From assembly GCA_964057225.1 (NCBI GenBank), contig OZ059898.1, forward strand, positions 2,480,001-2,544,000: a stretch of 64,000 nucleotides of DNA, in the 5' to 3' direction. The notes beneath the pieces are model-generated. The model saw only the letters and a program-made list of their open reading frames with translations. It was not told the origin of the DNA and ran no database searches. Below, one piece after another: positions 8,425-23,300 of this stretch. Numbering within the stretch: position 1 is the first letter of the stretch; every line of letters begins with the position of its first letter. This stretch comes from Auanema rhodensis (lineage: Eukaryota; Nematoda; Chromadorea; Rhabditida; Rhabditidae). Position numbers and translations under genes: made by a program.

Positions 8425-11400
8425 AAACATCTACTTTTTGCTAAATTATTTTGAAATTTTTCGAAAAAATTTTTGTCAAAATGTTTTTGGAAGCAATGTT
8501 GAGTGTACATGGAAACTCAACATACACTAATGCATCATTTTTCAAACGATCATAACTAATTTTTGTATCAAGTGTTTCTCAATGTAATATATTGCATTCG
8601 ATGCGGATTTTTAAGCTGCGTCGATCTGTGTTATCAGATTTGCGCTAGCTTAAAAATGCACCGAGATATCAACTGATATAAGTTCACACTTATATCCTCG
8701 ATTTTCACCCTGAAAAATTAATTTTTTCGTTGAATAACATTGTCCATCGTCTTTGCCTTGAAAAATGGAATCTAAAAACATCTACTTTTTGCTAAATTAT
8801 TTTGAAATTTTTCGAAAAAATTTTTGTCAAAATGTTTTTGGAAGCAATGTTGAGTGTACATGGAAACTCAACATACACTAATGCATCATTTTTCAAACGA
8901 TCACAACTAATTTTTGTATCAAGCGTTTCTTAATGTAGTATAGTGCATTCGATCCGGATTTTTAAGCTGCGTCAATCTGTGTTATCAGATTTGCGCTAGC
9001 TTAAAAATGCACCGAGATATCAACTGATATAAGTTCACACTTATATCCTCGATTTTCACCCTGAAGAAATAATTTTTTCGTTGAATAACATTGTCCATCG
9101 TCTTTGCCTTGAAAAAAGGAATCTAAAAACATCTACTTTTTGCTAAATTATTTTGAAATTTTTCGAAAAAATTTTTGTCAAAATGTTTTTGGAAGCAATG
9201 TTGAGTGTACATGGAAACTCAACATACACTAATGCATCATTTTTCAAACGATCATAACTTATTTTTGTATCAAGTGTTTCTCAATGTAATATAGTGCATT
9301 CGATGCGGATTTTTAAGCTGCGTCGATCTGTGTTATCAGATTTGCGCTAGCTTAAAAATGCACCGAGATATCAACTGATATAAGTTCACACTTATATCCT
9401 CGATTTTCACCCTGAAAAATTAATTTTTTCGTTGAATAACATTGTCCATCGTCTTTGCCTTGAAAAATGGAATCTAAAAACATCTACTTTTTGCTAAATT
9501 ATTTTGAAATTTTTCGAAAAAATTTTTGTCAAAATGTTTTTGGAAGCAATGTTGAGTGTACATGGAAACTCAACATACACTAATGCATCATTTTTCAAAC
9601 GATCATAACTAATTTTTGTATCAAGCGTTTCTTAATGTAGTATAGTGCATTCGATCCGGATTTTTAAGATGCGTCGATCTGTGTTATCAGATTTGCGCTA
9701 GCTTAAAAATGCACCGAGATATCAACTGATATAAGTTCACACTTATATCCTCGATTTTCACCCTGAAGAAATAATTTTTTCGTTGAATAACATTGTCCAT
9801 CGTCTTTGCCTTGAAAAAAGGAATCTAAAAACATCTACTTTTTGCTAAATTATTTTGAAATTTTTCGAAAAAATTTTTGTCAAAATGTTTTTGGAAGCAA
9901 TGTTGAGTGTACATGGAAACTCAACATACACTAATGCATCATTTTTCAAACGATCATAACTAATTTTTGTATCAAGCGTTTCTTAATGTAGTATAGTGCA
10001 TTCGATCCGGATTTTTAAGCTGCGTCGATCTGTGTTATCAGATTTGCGCTAGCTTAAAAATGCACCGAGATATCAACTGATATAAGTTCACACTTATATC
10101 CTCGATTTTCACCCTGAAAAATTAATTTTTTCGTTGAATAACATTGTCCATCGTCTTTGCCTTGAAAAATGGAATCTAAAAACATCTACTTTTTGCTAAA
10201 TTATTTTGAAATTTTTCGAAAAAATTTTTGTCAAAATGTTTTTGGAAGCAATGTTGAGTGTACATGGAAACTCAACATACACTAATGCATCATTTTTCAA
10301 ACGATCACAACTAATTTTTGTATCAAGCGTTTCTTAATGTAGTATAGTGCATTCGATCCGGATTTTTAAGCTGCGTCAATCTGTGTTATCAGATTTGCGC
10401 TAGCTTAAAAATGCACCGAGATATCAACTGATATAAGTTCACACTTATATCCTCGATTTTCACCCTGAAGAAATAATTTTTTCGTTGAATAACATTGTCC
10501 ATCGTCTTTGCCTTGAAAAAAGGAATCTAAAAACATCTACTTTTTGCTAAATTATTTTGAAATTTTTCGAAAAAATTTTTGTCAAAATGTTTTTGGAAGC
10601 AATGTTGAGTGTACATGGAAACTCAACATACACTAATGCATCATTTTTCAAACGATCATAACTAATTTTTGTATCAAGTGTTTCTCAATGTAATATAGTG
10701 CATTCGATGCGGATTTTTAAGCTGCGTCGATCTGTGTTATCAGATTTGCGCTAGCTTAAAAATGCACCGAGATATCAACTGATATAAGTTCACACTTATA
10801 TCCTCGATTTTCACCCTGAAAAATTAATTTTTTCGTTGAATAACATTGTCCATCGTCTTTGCCTTGAAAAATGGAATCTAAAAACATCTACTTTTTGCTA
10901 AATTATTTTGAAATTTTTCGAAAAAATTTTTGTCAAAATGTTTTTGGAAGCAATGTTGAGTGTACATGGAAACTCAACATACACTAATGCATCATTTTTC
11001 AAACGATCATAACTAATTTTTGTATTAAGCGTTTCTCAATGTAGTATAGTGCATTCGATGCGGATTTTTAAGCTGCGTCGATCTGTGTTATCAGATTTGC
11101 GCTAGCTTAAAAATGCACCGAGATATCAACTGATATAAGTTCACACTTATATCCTCGATTTTCACCCTGAAGAAATAATTTTTTCGTTGAATAACATTGT
11201 CCATCGTCTTTGCCTTGAAAAAAGGAATCTAAAAACATCTACTTTTTGCTAAATTATTTTGAAATTTTTCGAAAAAATTTTTGTCAAAATGTTTTTGGAA
11301 GCAATGTTGAGTGTACATGGAAACTCAACATACACTAATGCATCATTTTTCAAACGATCATAACTAATTTTTGTATCAAGTGTTTCTCAATGTAATATAG

Positions 11401-12285
11401 TGCATTCGATGCGGATTTTTAAGCTGCGTCGATCTGTGTTATCAGATTTGCGCTAGCTTAAAAATGCACCGAGATATCAACTGATATAAGTTCACACTTA
11501 TATCCTCGATTTTCACCCTGAAAAATTAATTTTTTCGTTGAATAACATTGTCCATCGTCTTTGCCTTGAAAAATGGAATCTAAAAACATCTACTTTTTGC
11601 TAAATTATTTTGAAATTTTTCGAAAAAATTTTTGTCAAAATGTTTTTGGAAGCAATGTTGAGTGTACATGGAAACTCAACATACACTAATGCATCATTTT
11701 TCAAACGATCATAACTAATTTTTGTATCAAGCGTTTCTTAATGTAGTATAGTGCATTCGATCCGGATTTTTAAGATGCGTCGATCTGTGTTATCAGATTT
11801 GCGCTAGCTTAAAAATGCACCGAGATATCAACTGATATAAGTTCACACTTATATCCTCGATTTTCACCCTGAAGAAATAATTTTTTCGTTGAATAACATT
11901 GTCCATCGTCTTTGCCTTGAAAAAAGGAATCTAAAAACATCTACTTTTTGCTAAATTATTTTGAAATTTTTCGAAAAAATTTTTGTCAAAATGTTTTTGG
12001 AAGCAATGTTGAGTGTACATGGAAACTCAACATACACTAATGCATCATTTTTCAAACGATCATAACTAATTTTTGTATCAAGCGTTTCTTAATGTAGTAT
12101 AGTGCATTCGATCCGGATTTTTCAGCTGCGTCGATCTGTGTTATCAGATTTGCGCTAGCTTAAAAATGCACCGAGATATCAACTGATATAAGTTCACACT
12201 TATATCCTCGATTTTCACCCTGAAAAATTAATTTTTTCGTTGAATAACATTGTCCATCGTCTTTGCCTTGAAAAATGGAATCTAA

Positions 12286-14040
12286 AAACATCTACTTTTT
12301 GCTAAATTATTTTGAAATTTTCCGAAAAAATTTTTGTCAAAATGTTTTTGGAAGCAATGTTGAGTGTACATGGAAACTCAACATACACTAATGCATCATT
12401 TTTCAAACGATCATAACTAATTTTTGTATCAAGCGTTTCTTAATGTAGTATAGTGCATTCGATCCGGATTTTTAAGATGCGTCGATCTGTGTTATCAGAT
12501 TAGCGCTAGCTTAAAAATGCACCGAGATATCAACTTATATAAGTTCACACTTATATCCTCGATTTTCACCCTGAAGAAATAATTTTTTCGTTGAATAACA
12601 TTGTCCATCGTCTTTGCCTTGAAAAAAGGAATCTAAAAACATCTACTTTTTGCTAAATTATTTTGAAATTTTTCGAAAAAATTTTTGTCAAAATGTTTTT
12701 GGAAGCAATGTTGAGTGTACATGGAAACTCAACATACACTAATGCATCATTTTTCAAACGATCATAACTAATTTTTGTATCAAGTGTTTCTCAATGTAAT
12801 ATATTGCATTCGATGCGGATTTTTAAGCTGCGTCGATCTGTGTTATCAGATTTGCGCTAGCTTAAAAATGCACCGAGATATCAACTGATATAAGTTCACA
12901 CTTATATCCTCGATTTTCACCCTGAAAAATTAATTTTTTCGTTGAATAACATTGTCCATCGTCTTTGCCTTGAAAAATGGAATCTAAAAACATCTACTTT
13001 TTGCTAAATTATTTTGAAATTTTTCGAAAAAATTTTTGTCAAAATGTTTTTGGAAGCAATGTTGAGTGTACATGGAAACTCAACATACACTAATGCATCA
13101 TTTTTCAAACGATCACAACTAATTTTTGTATCAAGCGTTTCTTAATGTAGTATAGTGCATTCGATCCGGATTTTTAAGCTGCGTCAATCTGTGTTATCAG
13201 ATTTGCGCTAGCTTAAAAATGCACCGAGATATCAACTGATATAAGTTCACACTTATATCCTCGATTTTCACCCTGAAGAAATAATTTTTTCGTTGAATAA
13301 CATTGTCCATCGTCTTTGCCTTGAAAAAAGGAATCTAAAAACATCTACTTTTTGCTAAATTATTTTGAAATTTTTCGAAAAAATTTTTGTCAAAATGTTT
13401 TTGGAAGCAATGTTGAGTGTACATGGAAACTCAACATACACTAATGCATCATTTTTCAAACGATCATAACTAATTTTTGTATCAAGTGTTTCTCAATGTA
13501 ATATAGTGCATTCGATGCGGATTTTTAAGCTGCGTCGATCTGTGTTATCAGATTTGCGCTAGCTTAAAAATGCACCGAGATATCAACTGATATAAGTTCA
13601 CACTTATATCCTCGATTTTCACCCTGAAAAATTAATTTTTTCGTTGAATAACATTGTCCATCGTCTTTGCCTTGAAAAATGGAATCTAAAAACATCTACT
13701 TTTTGCTAAATTATCTTGAAATTTTTCGAAAAAATTTTTGTCAAAATGTTTTTGGAAGCAATGTTGAGTGTACATGGAAACTCAACATACACTAATGCAT
13801 CATTTTTCAAACGATCATAACTAATTTTTGTATCAAGCGTTTCTTAATGTAGTATAGTGCATTCGATCCGGATTTTTAAGATGCGTCGATCTGTGTTATC
13901 AGATTTGCGCTAGCTTAAAAATGCACCGAGATATCAACTGATATAAGTTCACACTTATATCCTCGATTTTCACCCTGAAGAAATAATTTTTTCGTTGAAT
14001 AACATTGTCCATCGTCTTTGCCTTGAAAAAAGGAATCTAA
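12286..14040. repeat. Five-monomer repeat G1-C-H-C-G3, second occurrence
   Basis: This block repeats the order at 8074-9828 with an offset of 4212 bp (12 monomers). Both occurrences contain a C monomer with the rare 'taatatattgc' base, at 8592 and 12804. It recurs again at 24220-25974 as part of the macro-repeat. The base changes at 12536 ('aacttatat') and 13715 ('ttatcttg') are new relative to 8074-9828, so they arose after this older duplication and before the 34-monomer one. Confidence 0.7.
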
Positions 14041-14391
14041 AAACATCTACTTTTTGCTAAATTATTTTGAAATTTTTCGAAAAAATTTTTGTCAAAATGT
14101 TTTTGGAAGCAATGTTGAGTGTACATGGAAACTCAACATACACTAATGCATCATTTTTCAAACGATCATAACTAATTTTTGTATCAAGCGTTTTTCAATG
14201 TAGCATAGTGCATTCGATGCGGATTTTTAAGCTGCGTCGAGCTGTGTTATCAGATTTGCGCTAGCTTAAAAATGCACCGAGATATCAACTGATATAAGTT
14301 CACACTTATATCCTCGAGTTTCACCCTGAGGAAGTAATTTTTTTGTTGAATAACATTGTCCATCGTCTTTGCCTTGAAAAATGGAATCTAA

Positions 14392-17300
14392 AAACATCTA
14401 CTTTTTGCTAAATTATTTTGAAATTTTTCGAAAAAATTTTTGTCAAAATGTTTTTGGAAGCAATGTTGAGTGTACATGGAAACTCAACATACACTAATGC
14501 ATCATTTTTCAAACGATCATAACTAATTTTTGTATCAAGTGTTTCTCAATGTAATATAGTGCATTCGATGCGGATTTTTAAGCTGCGTCGATCTGTGTTA
14601 TCAGATTTGCGCTAGCTTAAAAATGCACCGAGATATCAACTGATATAAGTTCACACTTATATCCTCGATTTTCACCCTGAAAAATTAATTTTTTCGTTGA
14701 ATAACATTGTCCATCGTCTTTGCCTTGAAAAATGGAATCTAAAAACATCTACTTTTTGCTAAATTATTTTGAAATTTTCCGAAAAAATTTTTGTCAAAAT
14801 GTTTTTGGAAGCAATGTTGAGTGTACATGGAAACTCAACATACACTAATGCATCATTTTTCAAACGATCATAACTAATTTTTGTATCAAGCGTTTCTTAA
14901 TGTAGTATAGTGCATTCGATCCGGATTTTTAAGATGCGTCGATCTGTGTTATCAGATTAGCGCTAGCTTAAAAATGCACCGAGATATCAACTGATATAAG
15001 TTCACACTTATATCCTCGATTTTCACCCTGAAGAAATAATTTTTTCGTTGAATAACATTGTCCATCGTCTTTGCCTTGAAAAAAGGAATCTAAAAACATC
15101 TACTTTTTGCTAAATTATTTTGAAATTTTTCGAAAAAATTTTTGTCAAAATGTTTTTGGAAGCAATGTTGAGTGTACATGGAAACTCAACATACACTAAT
15201 GCATCATTTTTCAAACGATCACAACTAATTTTTGTATCAAGCGTTTCTTAATGTAGTATAGTGCATTCGATCCGGATTTTTAAGATGCGTCGATCTGTGT
15301 TATCAGATTAGCGCTAGCTTAAAAATGCACCGAGATATCAACTGATATAAGTTCACACTTATATCCTCGATTTTCACCCTGAAGAAATAATTTTTTCGTT
15401 GAATAACATTGTCCATCGTCTTTGCCTTGAAAAAAGGAATCTAAAAACATCTACTTTTTGCTAAATTATTTTGAAATTTTTCGAAAAAATTTTTGTCAAA
15501 ATGTTTTTGGAAGCAATGTTGAGTGTACATGGAAACTCAACATACACTAATGCATCATTTTTCAAACGATCACAACTAATTTTTGTATCAAGCGTTTCTT
15601 AATGTAGTATAGTGCATTCGATCCGGATTTTTAAGATGCGTCGATCTGTGTTATCAGATTAGCGCTAGCTTAAAAATGCACCGAGATATCAACTGATATA
15701 AGTTCACACTTATATCCTCGATTTTCACCCTGAAGAAATAATTTTTTCGTTGAATAACATTGTCCATCGTCTTTGCCTTGAAAAAAGGAATCTAAAAACA
15801 TCTACTTTTTGCTAAATTATTTTGAAATTTTTCGAAAAAATTTTTGTCAAAATGTTTTTGGAAGCAATGTTGAGTGTACATGGAAACTCAACATACACTA
15901 ATGCATCATTTTTCAAACGATCATAACTAATTTTTGTATCAAGTGTTTCTCAATGTAATATAGTGCATTCGATGCGGATTTTTAAGCTGCGTCGATCTGT
16001 GTTATCAGATTTGCGCTAGCTTAAAAATGCACCGAGATATCAACTGATATAAGTTCACACTTATATCCTCGATTTTCACCCTGAAAAATTAATTTTTTCG
16101 TTGAATAACATTGTCCATCGTCTTTGCCTTGAAAAATGGAATCTAAAAACATCTACTTTTTGCTAAATTATTTTGAAATTTTCCGAAAAAATTTTTGTCA
16201 AAATGTTTTTGGAAGCAATGTTGAGTGTACATGGAAACTCAACATACACTAATGCATCATTTTTCAAACGATCATAACTAATTTTTGTATCAAGCGTTTC
16301 TTAATGTAGTATAGTGCATTCGATCCGGATTTTTAAGATGCGTCGATCTGTGTTATCAGATTAGCGCTAGCTTAAAAATGCACCGAGATATCAACTGATA
16401 TAAGTTCACACTTATATCCTCGATTTTCACCCTGAAGAAATAATTTTTTCGTTGAATAACATTGTCCATCGTCTTTGCCTTGAAAAAAGGAATCTAAAAA
16501 CATCTACTTTTTGCTAAATTATTTTGAAATTTTTCGAAAAAATTTTTGTCAAAATGTTTTTGGAAGCAATGTTGAGTGTACATGGAAACTCAACATACAC
16601 TAATGCATCATTTTTCAAACGATCACAACTAATTTTTGTATCAAGCGTTTCTTAATGTAGTATAGTGCATTCGATCCGGATTTTTAAGATGCGTCGATCT
16701 GTGTTATCAGATTAGCGCTAGCTTAAAAATGCACCGAGATATCAACTGATATAAGTTCACACTTATATCCTCGATTTTCACCCTGAAGAAATAATTTTTT
16801 CGTTGAATAACATTGTCCATCGTCTTTGCCTTGAAAAAAGGAATCTAAAAACATCTACTTTTTGCTAAATTATTTTGAAATTTTTCGAAAAAATTTTTGT
16901 CAAAATGTTTTTGGAAGCAATGTTGAGTGTACATGGAAACTCAACATACACTAATGCATCATTTTTCAAACGATCACAACTAATTTTTGTATCAAGCGTT
17001 TCTTAATGTAGTATAGTGCATTCGATCCGGATTTTTAAGATGCGTCGATCTGTGTTATCAGATTAGCGCTAGCTTAAAAATGCACCGAGATATCAACTGA
17101 TATAAGTTCACACTTATATCCTCGATTTTCACCCTGAAGAAATAATTTTTTCGTTGAATAACATTGTCCATCGTCTTTGCCTTGAAAAAAGGAATCTAAA
17201 AACATCTACTTTTTGCTAAATTATTTTGAAATTTTTCGAAAAAATTTTTGTCAAAATGTTTTTGGAAGCAATGTTGAGTGTACATGGAAACTCAACATAC

Positions 17301-19305
17301 ACTAATGCATCATTTTTCAAACGATCACAACTAATTTTTGTATCAAGCGTTTCTTAATGTAGTATAGTGCATTCGATCCGGATTTTTAAGATGCGTCGAT
17401 CTGTGTTATCAGATTAGCGCTAGCTTAAAAATGCACCGAGATATCAACTGATATAAGTTCACACTTATATCCTCGATTTTCACCCTGAAGAAATAATTTT
17501 TTCGTTGAATAACATTGTCCATCGTCTTTGCCTTGAAAAAAGGAATCTAAAAACATCTACTTTTTGCTAAATTATTTTGAAATTTTTCGAAAAAATTTTT
17601 GTCAAAATGTTTTTGGAAGCAATGTTGAGTGTACATGGAAACTCAACATACACTAATGCATCATTTTTCAAACGATCATAACTAATTTTTGTATCAAGTG
17701 TTTCTCAATGTAATATAGTGCATTCGACGCGGATTTTTAAGCTGCGTCGATCTGTGTTATCAGATTTGCGCTAGCTTAAAAATGCACCGAGATATCAACT
17801 GATATAAGTTCACACTTATATCCTCGATTTTCACCCTGAAAAATTAATTTTTTCGTTGAATAACATTGTCCATCGTCTTTGCCTTGAAAAATGGAATCTA
17901 AAAACATCTACTTTTTGCTAAATTATTTTGAAATTTTCCGAAAAAATTTTTGTCAAAATGTTTTTGGAAGCAATGTTGAGTGTACATGGAAACTCAACAT
18001 ACACTAATGCATCATTTTTCAAACGATCATAACTAATTTTTGTATCAAGCGTTTCTTAATGTAGTATAGTGCATTCGATCCGGATTTTTAAGATGCGTCG
18101 ATCTGTGTTATCAGATTAGCGCTAGCTTAAAAATGCACCGAGATATCAACTGATATAAGTTCACACTTATATCCTCGATTTTCACCCTGAAGAAATAATT
18201 TTTTCGTTGAATAACATTGTCCATCGTCTTTGCCTTGAAAAAAGGAATCTAAAAACATCTACTTTTTGCTAAATTATTTTGAAATTTTTCGAAAAAATTT
18301 TTGTCAAAATGTTTTTGGAAGCAATGTTGAGTGTACATGGAAACTCAACATACACTAATGCATCATTTTTCAAACGATCACAACTAATTTTTGTATCAAG
18401 CGTTTCTTAATGTAGTATAGTGCATTCGATCCGGATTTTTAAGATGCGTCGATCTGTGTTATCAGATTAGCGCTAGCTTAAAAATGCACCGAGATATCAA
18501 CTGATATAAGTTCACACTTATATCCTCGATTTTCACCCTGAAGAAATAATTTTTTCGTTGAATAACATTGTCCATCGTCTTTGCCTTGAAAAAAGGAATC
18601 TAAAAACATCTACTTTTTGCTAAATTATTTTGAAATTTTTCGAAAAAATTTTTGTCAAAATGTTTTTGGAAGCAATGTTGAGTGTACATGGAAACTCAAC
18701 ATACACTAATGCATCATTTTTCAAACGATCACAACTAATTTTTGTATCAAGCGTTTCTTAATGTAGTATAGTGCATTCGATCCGGATTTTTAAGATGCGT
18801 CGATCTGTGTTATCAGATTAGCGCTAGCTTAAAAATGCACCGAGATATCAACTGATATAAGTTCACACTTATATCCTCGATTTTCACCCTGAAGAAATAA
18901 TTTTTTCGTTGAATAACATTGTCCATCGTCTTTGCCTTGAAAAAAGGAATCTAAAAACATCTACTTTTTGCTAAATTATTTTGAAATTTTTCGAAAAAAT
19001 TTTTGTCAAAATGTTTTTGGAAGCAATGTTGAGTGTACATGGAAACTCAACATACACTAATGCATCATTTTTCAAACGATCATAACTAATTTTTGTATCA
19101 AGTGTTTCTCAATGTAATATAGTGCATTCGATGCGGATTTTTAAGCTGCGTCGATCTGTGTTATCAGATTTGCGCTAGCTTAAAAATGCACCGAGATATC
19201 AACTGATATAAGTTCACACTTATATCCTCGATTTTCACCCTGAAAAATTAATTTTTTCGTTGAATAACATTGTCCATCGTCTTTGCCTTGAAAAATGGAA
19301 TCTAA
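14392..19305. repeat. C-G1-G2n expansion in macro-repeat copy 1
   Basis: The order is C G1 G2 G2, C G1 G2 G2 G2, C G1 G2 G2, C. The seven G2 monomers (15094, 15445, 16498, 16849, 17200, 18253, 18604) look identical: all have 129C, 156T, 179C, 192A and 217A. The G1 monomers share 37C. The subunit is 4 or 5 monomers long (1404 or 1755 bp), differing only in the G2 count, as expected from recent unequal exchange. Confidence 0.8.
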
Positions 19306-20358
19306 AAACATCTACTTTTTGCTAAATTATTTTGAAATTTTTCGAAAAAATTTTTGTCAAAATGTTTTTGGAAGCAATGTTGAGTGTACATGGAAACTCA
19401 ACATACACTAATGCATCATTTTTCAAACGATCATAACTAATTTTTGTATCAAGCGTTTTTCAATGTAGTATAGTGCATTCGATGCGGATTTTTAAGCTGC
19501 GTCGAGCTGTGTTATCAGATTTGCGCTAGCTTAAAAATGCACCGAGATATCAACTGATATAAGTTCACACTTATATCCTCGAGTTTCACCCTGAGGAAGT
19601 AATTTTTTTGTTGAATAACATTGTCCATCGTCTTTGCCTTGAAAAATGGAATCTAAAAACATCTACTTTTTGCTAAATTATTTTGAAATTTTTCGAAAAA
19701 ATTTTTGTCAAAATGTTTTTGGAAGCAATGTTGAGTGTACATGGAAACTCAACATACACTAATGCATCATTTTTCAAACGATCATAACTAATTTTTGTAT
19801 CAAGCGTTTCTTAATGTAGTATAGTGCATTCGATCCGGATTTTTAAGATGCGTCGATCTGTGTTATCAGATTTGCGCTAGCTTAAAAATGCACCGAGATA
19901 TCAACTGATATAAGTTCACACTTATATCCTCGATTTTCACCCTGAAGAATTAATTTTTTCGTTGAATAACATTGTCTATCGTCTTTGCCTTGAGAAATGG
20001 AATCTAAAAACATCTACTTTCTGCTAAATTATTTTGAAATTTTTCGAAAAAATTTTTGTCAAAATGTTTTTGGAAGCAATGTTGAGTGTACATGGAAACT
20101 CAACATACACTAATGCATCATTTTTCAAACGATCATAACTAATTTTTGTATCAAGCGTTTTTCAATGTAGTATAGTGCATTCGATGCGGATTTTTAAGCT
20201 GCGTCGAGCTGTGTTATCAGATTTGCGCTAGCTTAAAAATGCACCGAGATATCAACTGATATAAGTTCACACTTATATCCTCGATTTTCACCCTGAAGAA
20301 ATAATTTTTTTGTTGAATAACATTGTCCATCGTCTTTGCCTTGAAAAATGGAATCTAA
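19306..20358. repeat. F-J-F trimer
   Basis: Three monomers: F with 'ctgaggaagtaat', J with 'gtctatcg' and 'ttgagaaatgg', and F with 'ctttctgct' at its start. The J mark and the 'ctttctgct' mark flank the same monomer junction, so they travel together as a junction haplotype. The trimer recurs at 31240-32292 and 32995-34047 and is the core of the six-monomer unit at 37558. Confidence 0.75.
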
Positions 20359-23300
20359 AAACATCTACTTTTTGCTAAATTATTTTGAAATTTTTCGAAA
20401 AAATTTTTGTCAAAATGTTTTTGGAAGCAATGTTGAGTGTACATGGAAACTCAACATACACTAATGCATCATTTTTCAAACGATCATAACTAATTTTTGT
20501 ATCAAGTGTTTTTCAATGTAATATAGTGCATTCGATGCGGATTTTTAAGCTGCGTCGATCTGTGTTATCAGATTTGCGCTAGCTTAAAAATGCACCGAGA
20601 TATCAACTGATATAAGTTCACACTTATATCCTCGATTTTCACCCTGAAAAATTAATTTTTTCGTTGAATAACATTGTCCATCGTCTTTGCCTTGAAAAAT
20701 GGAATCTAAAAACATCTACTTTTTGCTAAATTATTTTGAAATTTTTCGAAAAAATTTTTGTCAAAATGTTTTTGGAAGCAATGTTGAGTGTACATGGAAA
20801 CTCAACATACACTAATGCATCATTTTTCAAACGATCACAACTAATTTTTGTATCAAGCGTTTCTTAATGTAGTATAGTGCATTCGATCCGGATTTTTAAG
20901 CTGCGTCAATCTGTGTTATCAGATTTGCGCTAGCTTAAAAATGCACCGAGATATCAACTGATATAAGTTCACACTTATATCCTCGATTTTCACCCTGAAG
21001 AAATAATTTTTTCGTTGAATAACATTGTCCATCGTCTTTGCCTTGAAAAAAGGAATCTAAAAACATCTACTTTTTGCTAAATTATTTTGAAATTTTTCGA
21101 AAAAATTTTTGTCAAAATGTTTTTGGAAGCAATGTTGAGTGTACATGGAAACTCAACATACACTAATGCATCATTTTTCAAACGATCATAACTAATTTTT
21201 GTATCAAGTGTTTCTCAATGTAATATAGTGCATTCGATGCGGATTTTTAAGCTGCGTCGATCTGTGTTATCAGATTTGCGCTAGCTTAAAAATGCACCGA
21301 GATATCAACTGATATAAGTTCACACTTATATCCTCGATTTTCACCCTGAAAAATTAATTTTTTCGTTGAATAACATTGTCCATCGTCTTTGCCTTGAAAA
21401 ATGGAATCTAAAAACATCTACTTTTTGCTAAATTATTTTGAAATTTTTCGAAAAAATTTTTGTCAAAATGTTTTTGGAAGCAATGTTGAGTGTACATGGA
21501 AACTCAACATACACTAATGCATCATTTTTCAAACGATCATAACTAATTTTTGTATCAAGCGTTTCTTAATGTAGTATAGTGCATTCGATCCGGATTTTTA
21601 AGATGCGTCGATCTGTGTTATCAGATTTGCGCTAGCTTAAAAATGCACCGAGATATCAACTGATATAAGTTCACACTTATATCCTCGATTTTCACCCTGA
21701 AGAAATAATTTTTTCGTTGAATAACATTGTCCATCGTCTTTGCCTTGAAAAAAGGAATCTAAAAACATCTACTTTTTGCTAAATTATTTTGAAATTTTTC
21801 GAAAAAATTTTTGTCAAAATGTTTTTGGAAGCAATGTTGAGTGTACATGGAAACTCAACATACACTAATGCATCATTTTTCAAACGATCATAACTAATTT
21901 TTGTATCAAGCGTTTCTTAATGTAGTATAGTGCATTCGATCCGGATTTTTAAGCTGCGTCGATCTGTGTTATCAGATTTGCGCTAGCTTAAAAATGCACC
22001 GAGATATCAACTGATATAAGTTCACACTTATATCCTCGATTTTCACCCTGAAAAATTAATTTTTTCGTTGAATAACATTGTCCATCGTCTTTGCCTTGAA
22101 AAATGGAATCTAAAAACATCTACTTTTTGCTAAATTATTTTGAAATTTTTCGAAAAAATTTTTGTCAAAATGTTTTTGGAAGCAATGTTGAGTGTACATG
22201 GAAACTCAACATACACTAATGCATCATTTTTCAAACGATCACAACTAATTTTTGTATCAAGCGTTTCTTAATGTAGTATAGTGCATTCGATCCGGATTTT
22301 TAAGCTGCGTCAATCTGTGTTATCAGATTTGCGCTAGCTTAAAAATGCACCGAGATATCAACTGATATAAGTTCACACTTATATCCTCGATTTTCACCCT
22401 GAAGAAATAATTTTTTCGTTGAATAACATTGTCCATCGTCTTTGCCTTGAAAAAAGGAATCTAAAAACATCTACTTTTTGCTAAATTATTTTGAAATTTT
22501 TCGAAAAAATTTTTGTCAAAATGTTTTTGGAAGCAATGTTGAGTGTACATGGAAACTCAACATACACTAATGCATCATTTTTCAAACGATCATAACTAAT
22601 TTTTGTATCAAGTGTTTCTCAATGTAATATAGTGCATTCGATGCGGATTTTTAAGCTGCGTCGATCTGTGTTATCAGATTTGCGCTAGCTTAAAAATGCA
22701 CCGAGATATCAACTGATATAAGTTCACACTTATATCCTCGATTTTCACCCTGAAAAATTAATTTTTTCGTTGAATAACATTGTCCATCGTCTTTGCCTTG
22801 AAAAATGGAATCTAAAAACATCTACTTTTTGCTAAATTATTTTGAAATTTTTCGAAAAAATTTTTGTCAAAATGTTTTTGGAAGCAATGTTGAGTGTACA
22901 TGGAAACTCAACATACACTAATGCATCATTTTTCAAACGATCATAACTAATTTTTGTATTAAGCGTTTCTCAATGTAGTATAGTGCATTCGATGCGGATT
23001 TTTAAGCTGCGTCGATCTGTGTTATCAGATTTGCGCTAGCTTAAAAATGCACCGAGATATCAACTGATATAAGTTCACACTTATATCCTCGATTTTCACC
23101 CTGAAGAAATAATTTTTTCGTTGAATAACATTGTCCATCGTCTTTGCCTTGAAAAAAGGAATCTAAAAACATCTACTTTTTGCTAAATTATTTTGAAATT
23201 TTTCGAAAAAATTTTTGTCAAAATGTTTTTGGAAGCAATGTTGAGTGTACATGGAAACTCAACATACACTAATGCATCATTTTTCAAACGATCATAACTA

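Larger units (their letters stand above)
8425..20358. repeat. 34-monomer macro-repeat, copy 1 (11,934 bp)
   Basis: The class order is C H C G3 I H C B C G3 I G1 C H C G3 F C G1 G2 G2 C G1 G2 G2 G2 C G1 G2 G2 C F J F. The same 34 classes follow at once in the same order. Rare single-base marks recur exactly 11,934 bp later: 12536, 12804, 13715 and 17728 match 24470, 24738, 25649 and 29662. The left edge lies within the monomer at 8425, because two of its bases (phases 154 and 168) differ from the partner at 20359. Within the copy, 8425-9828 also resembles 12637-14040. Confidence 0.9.
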
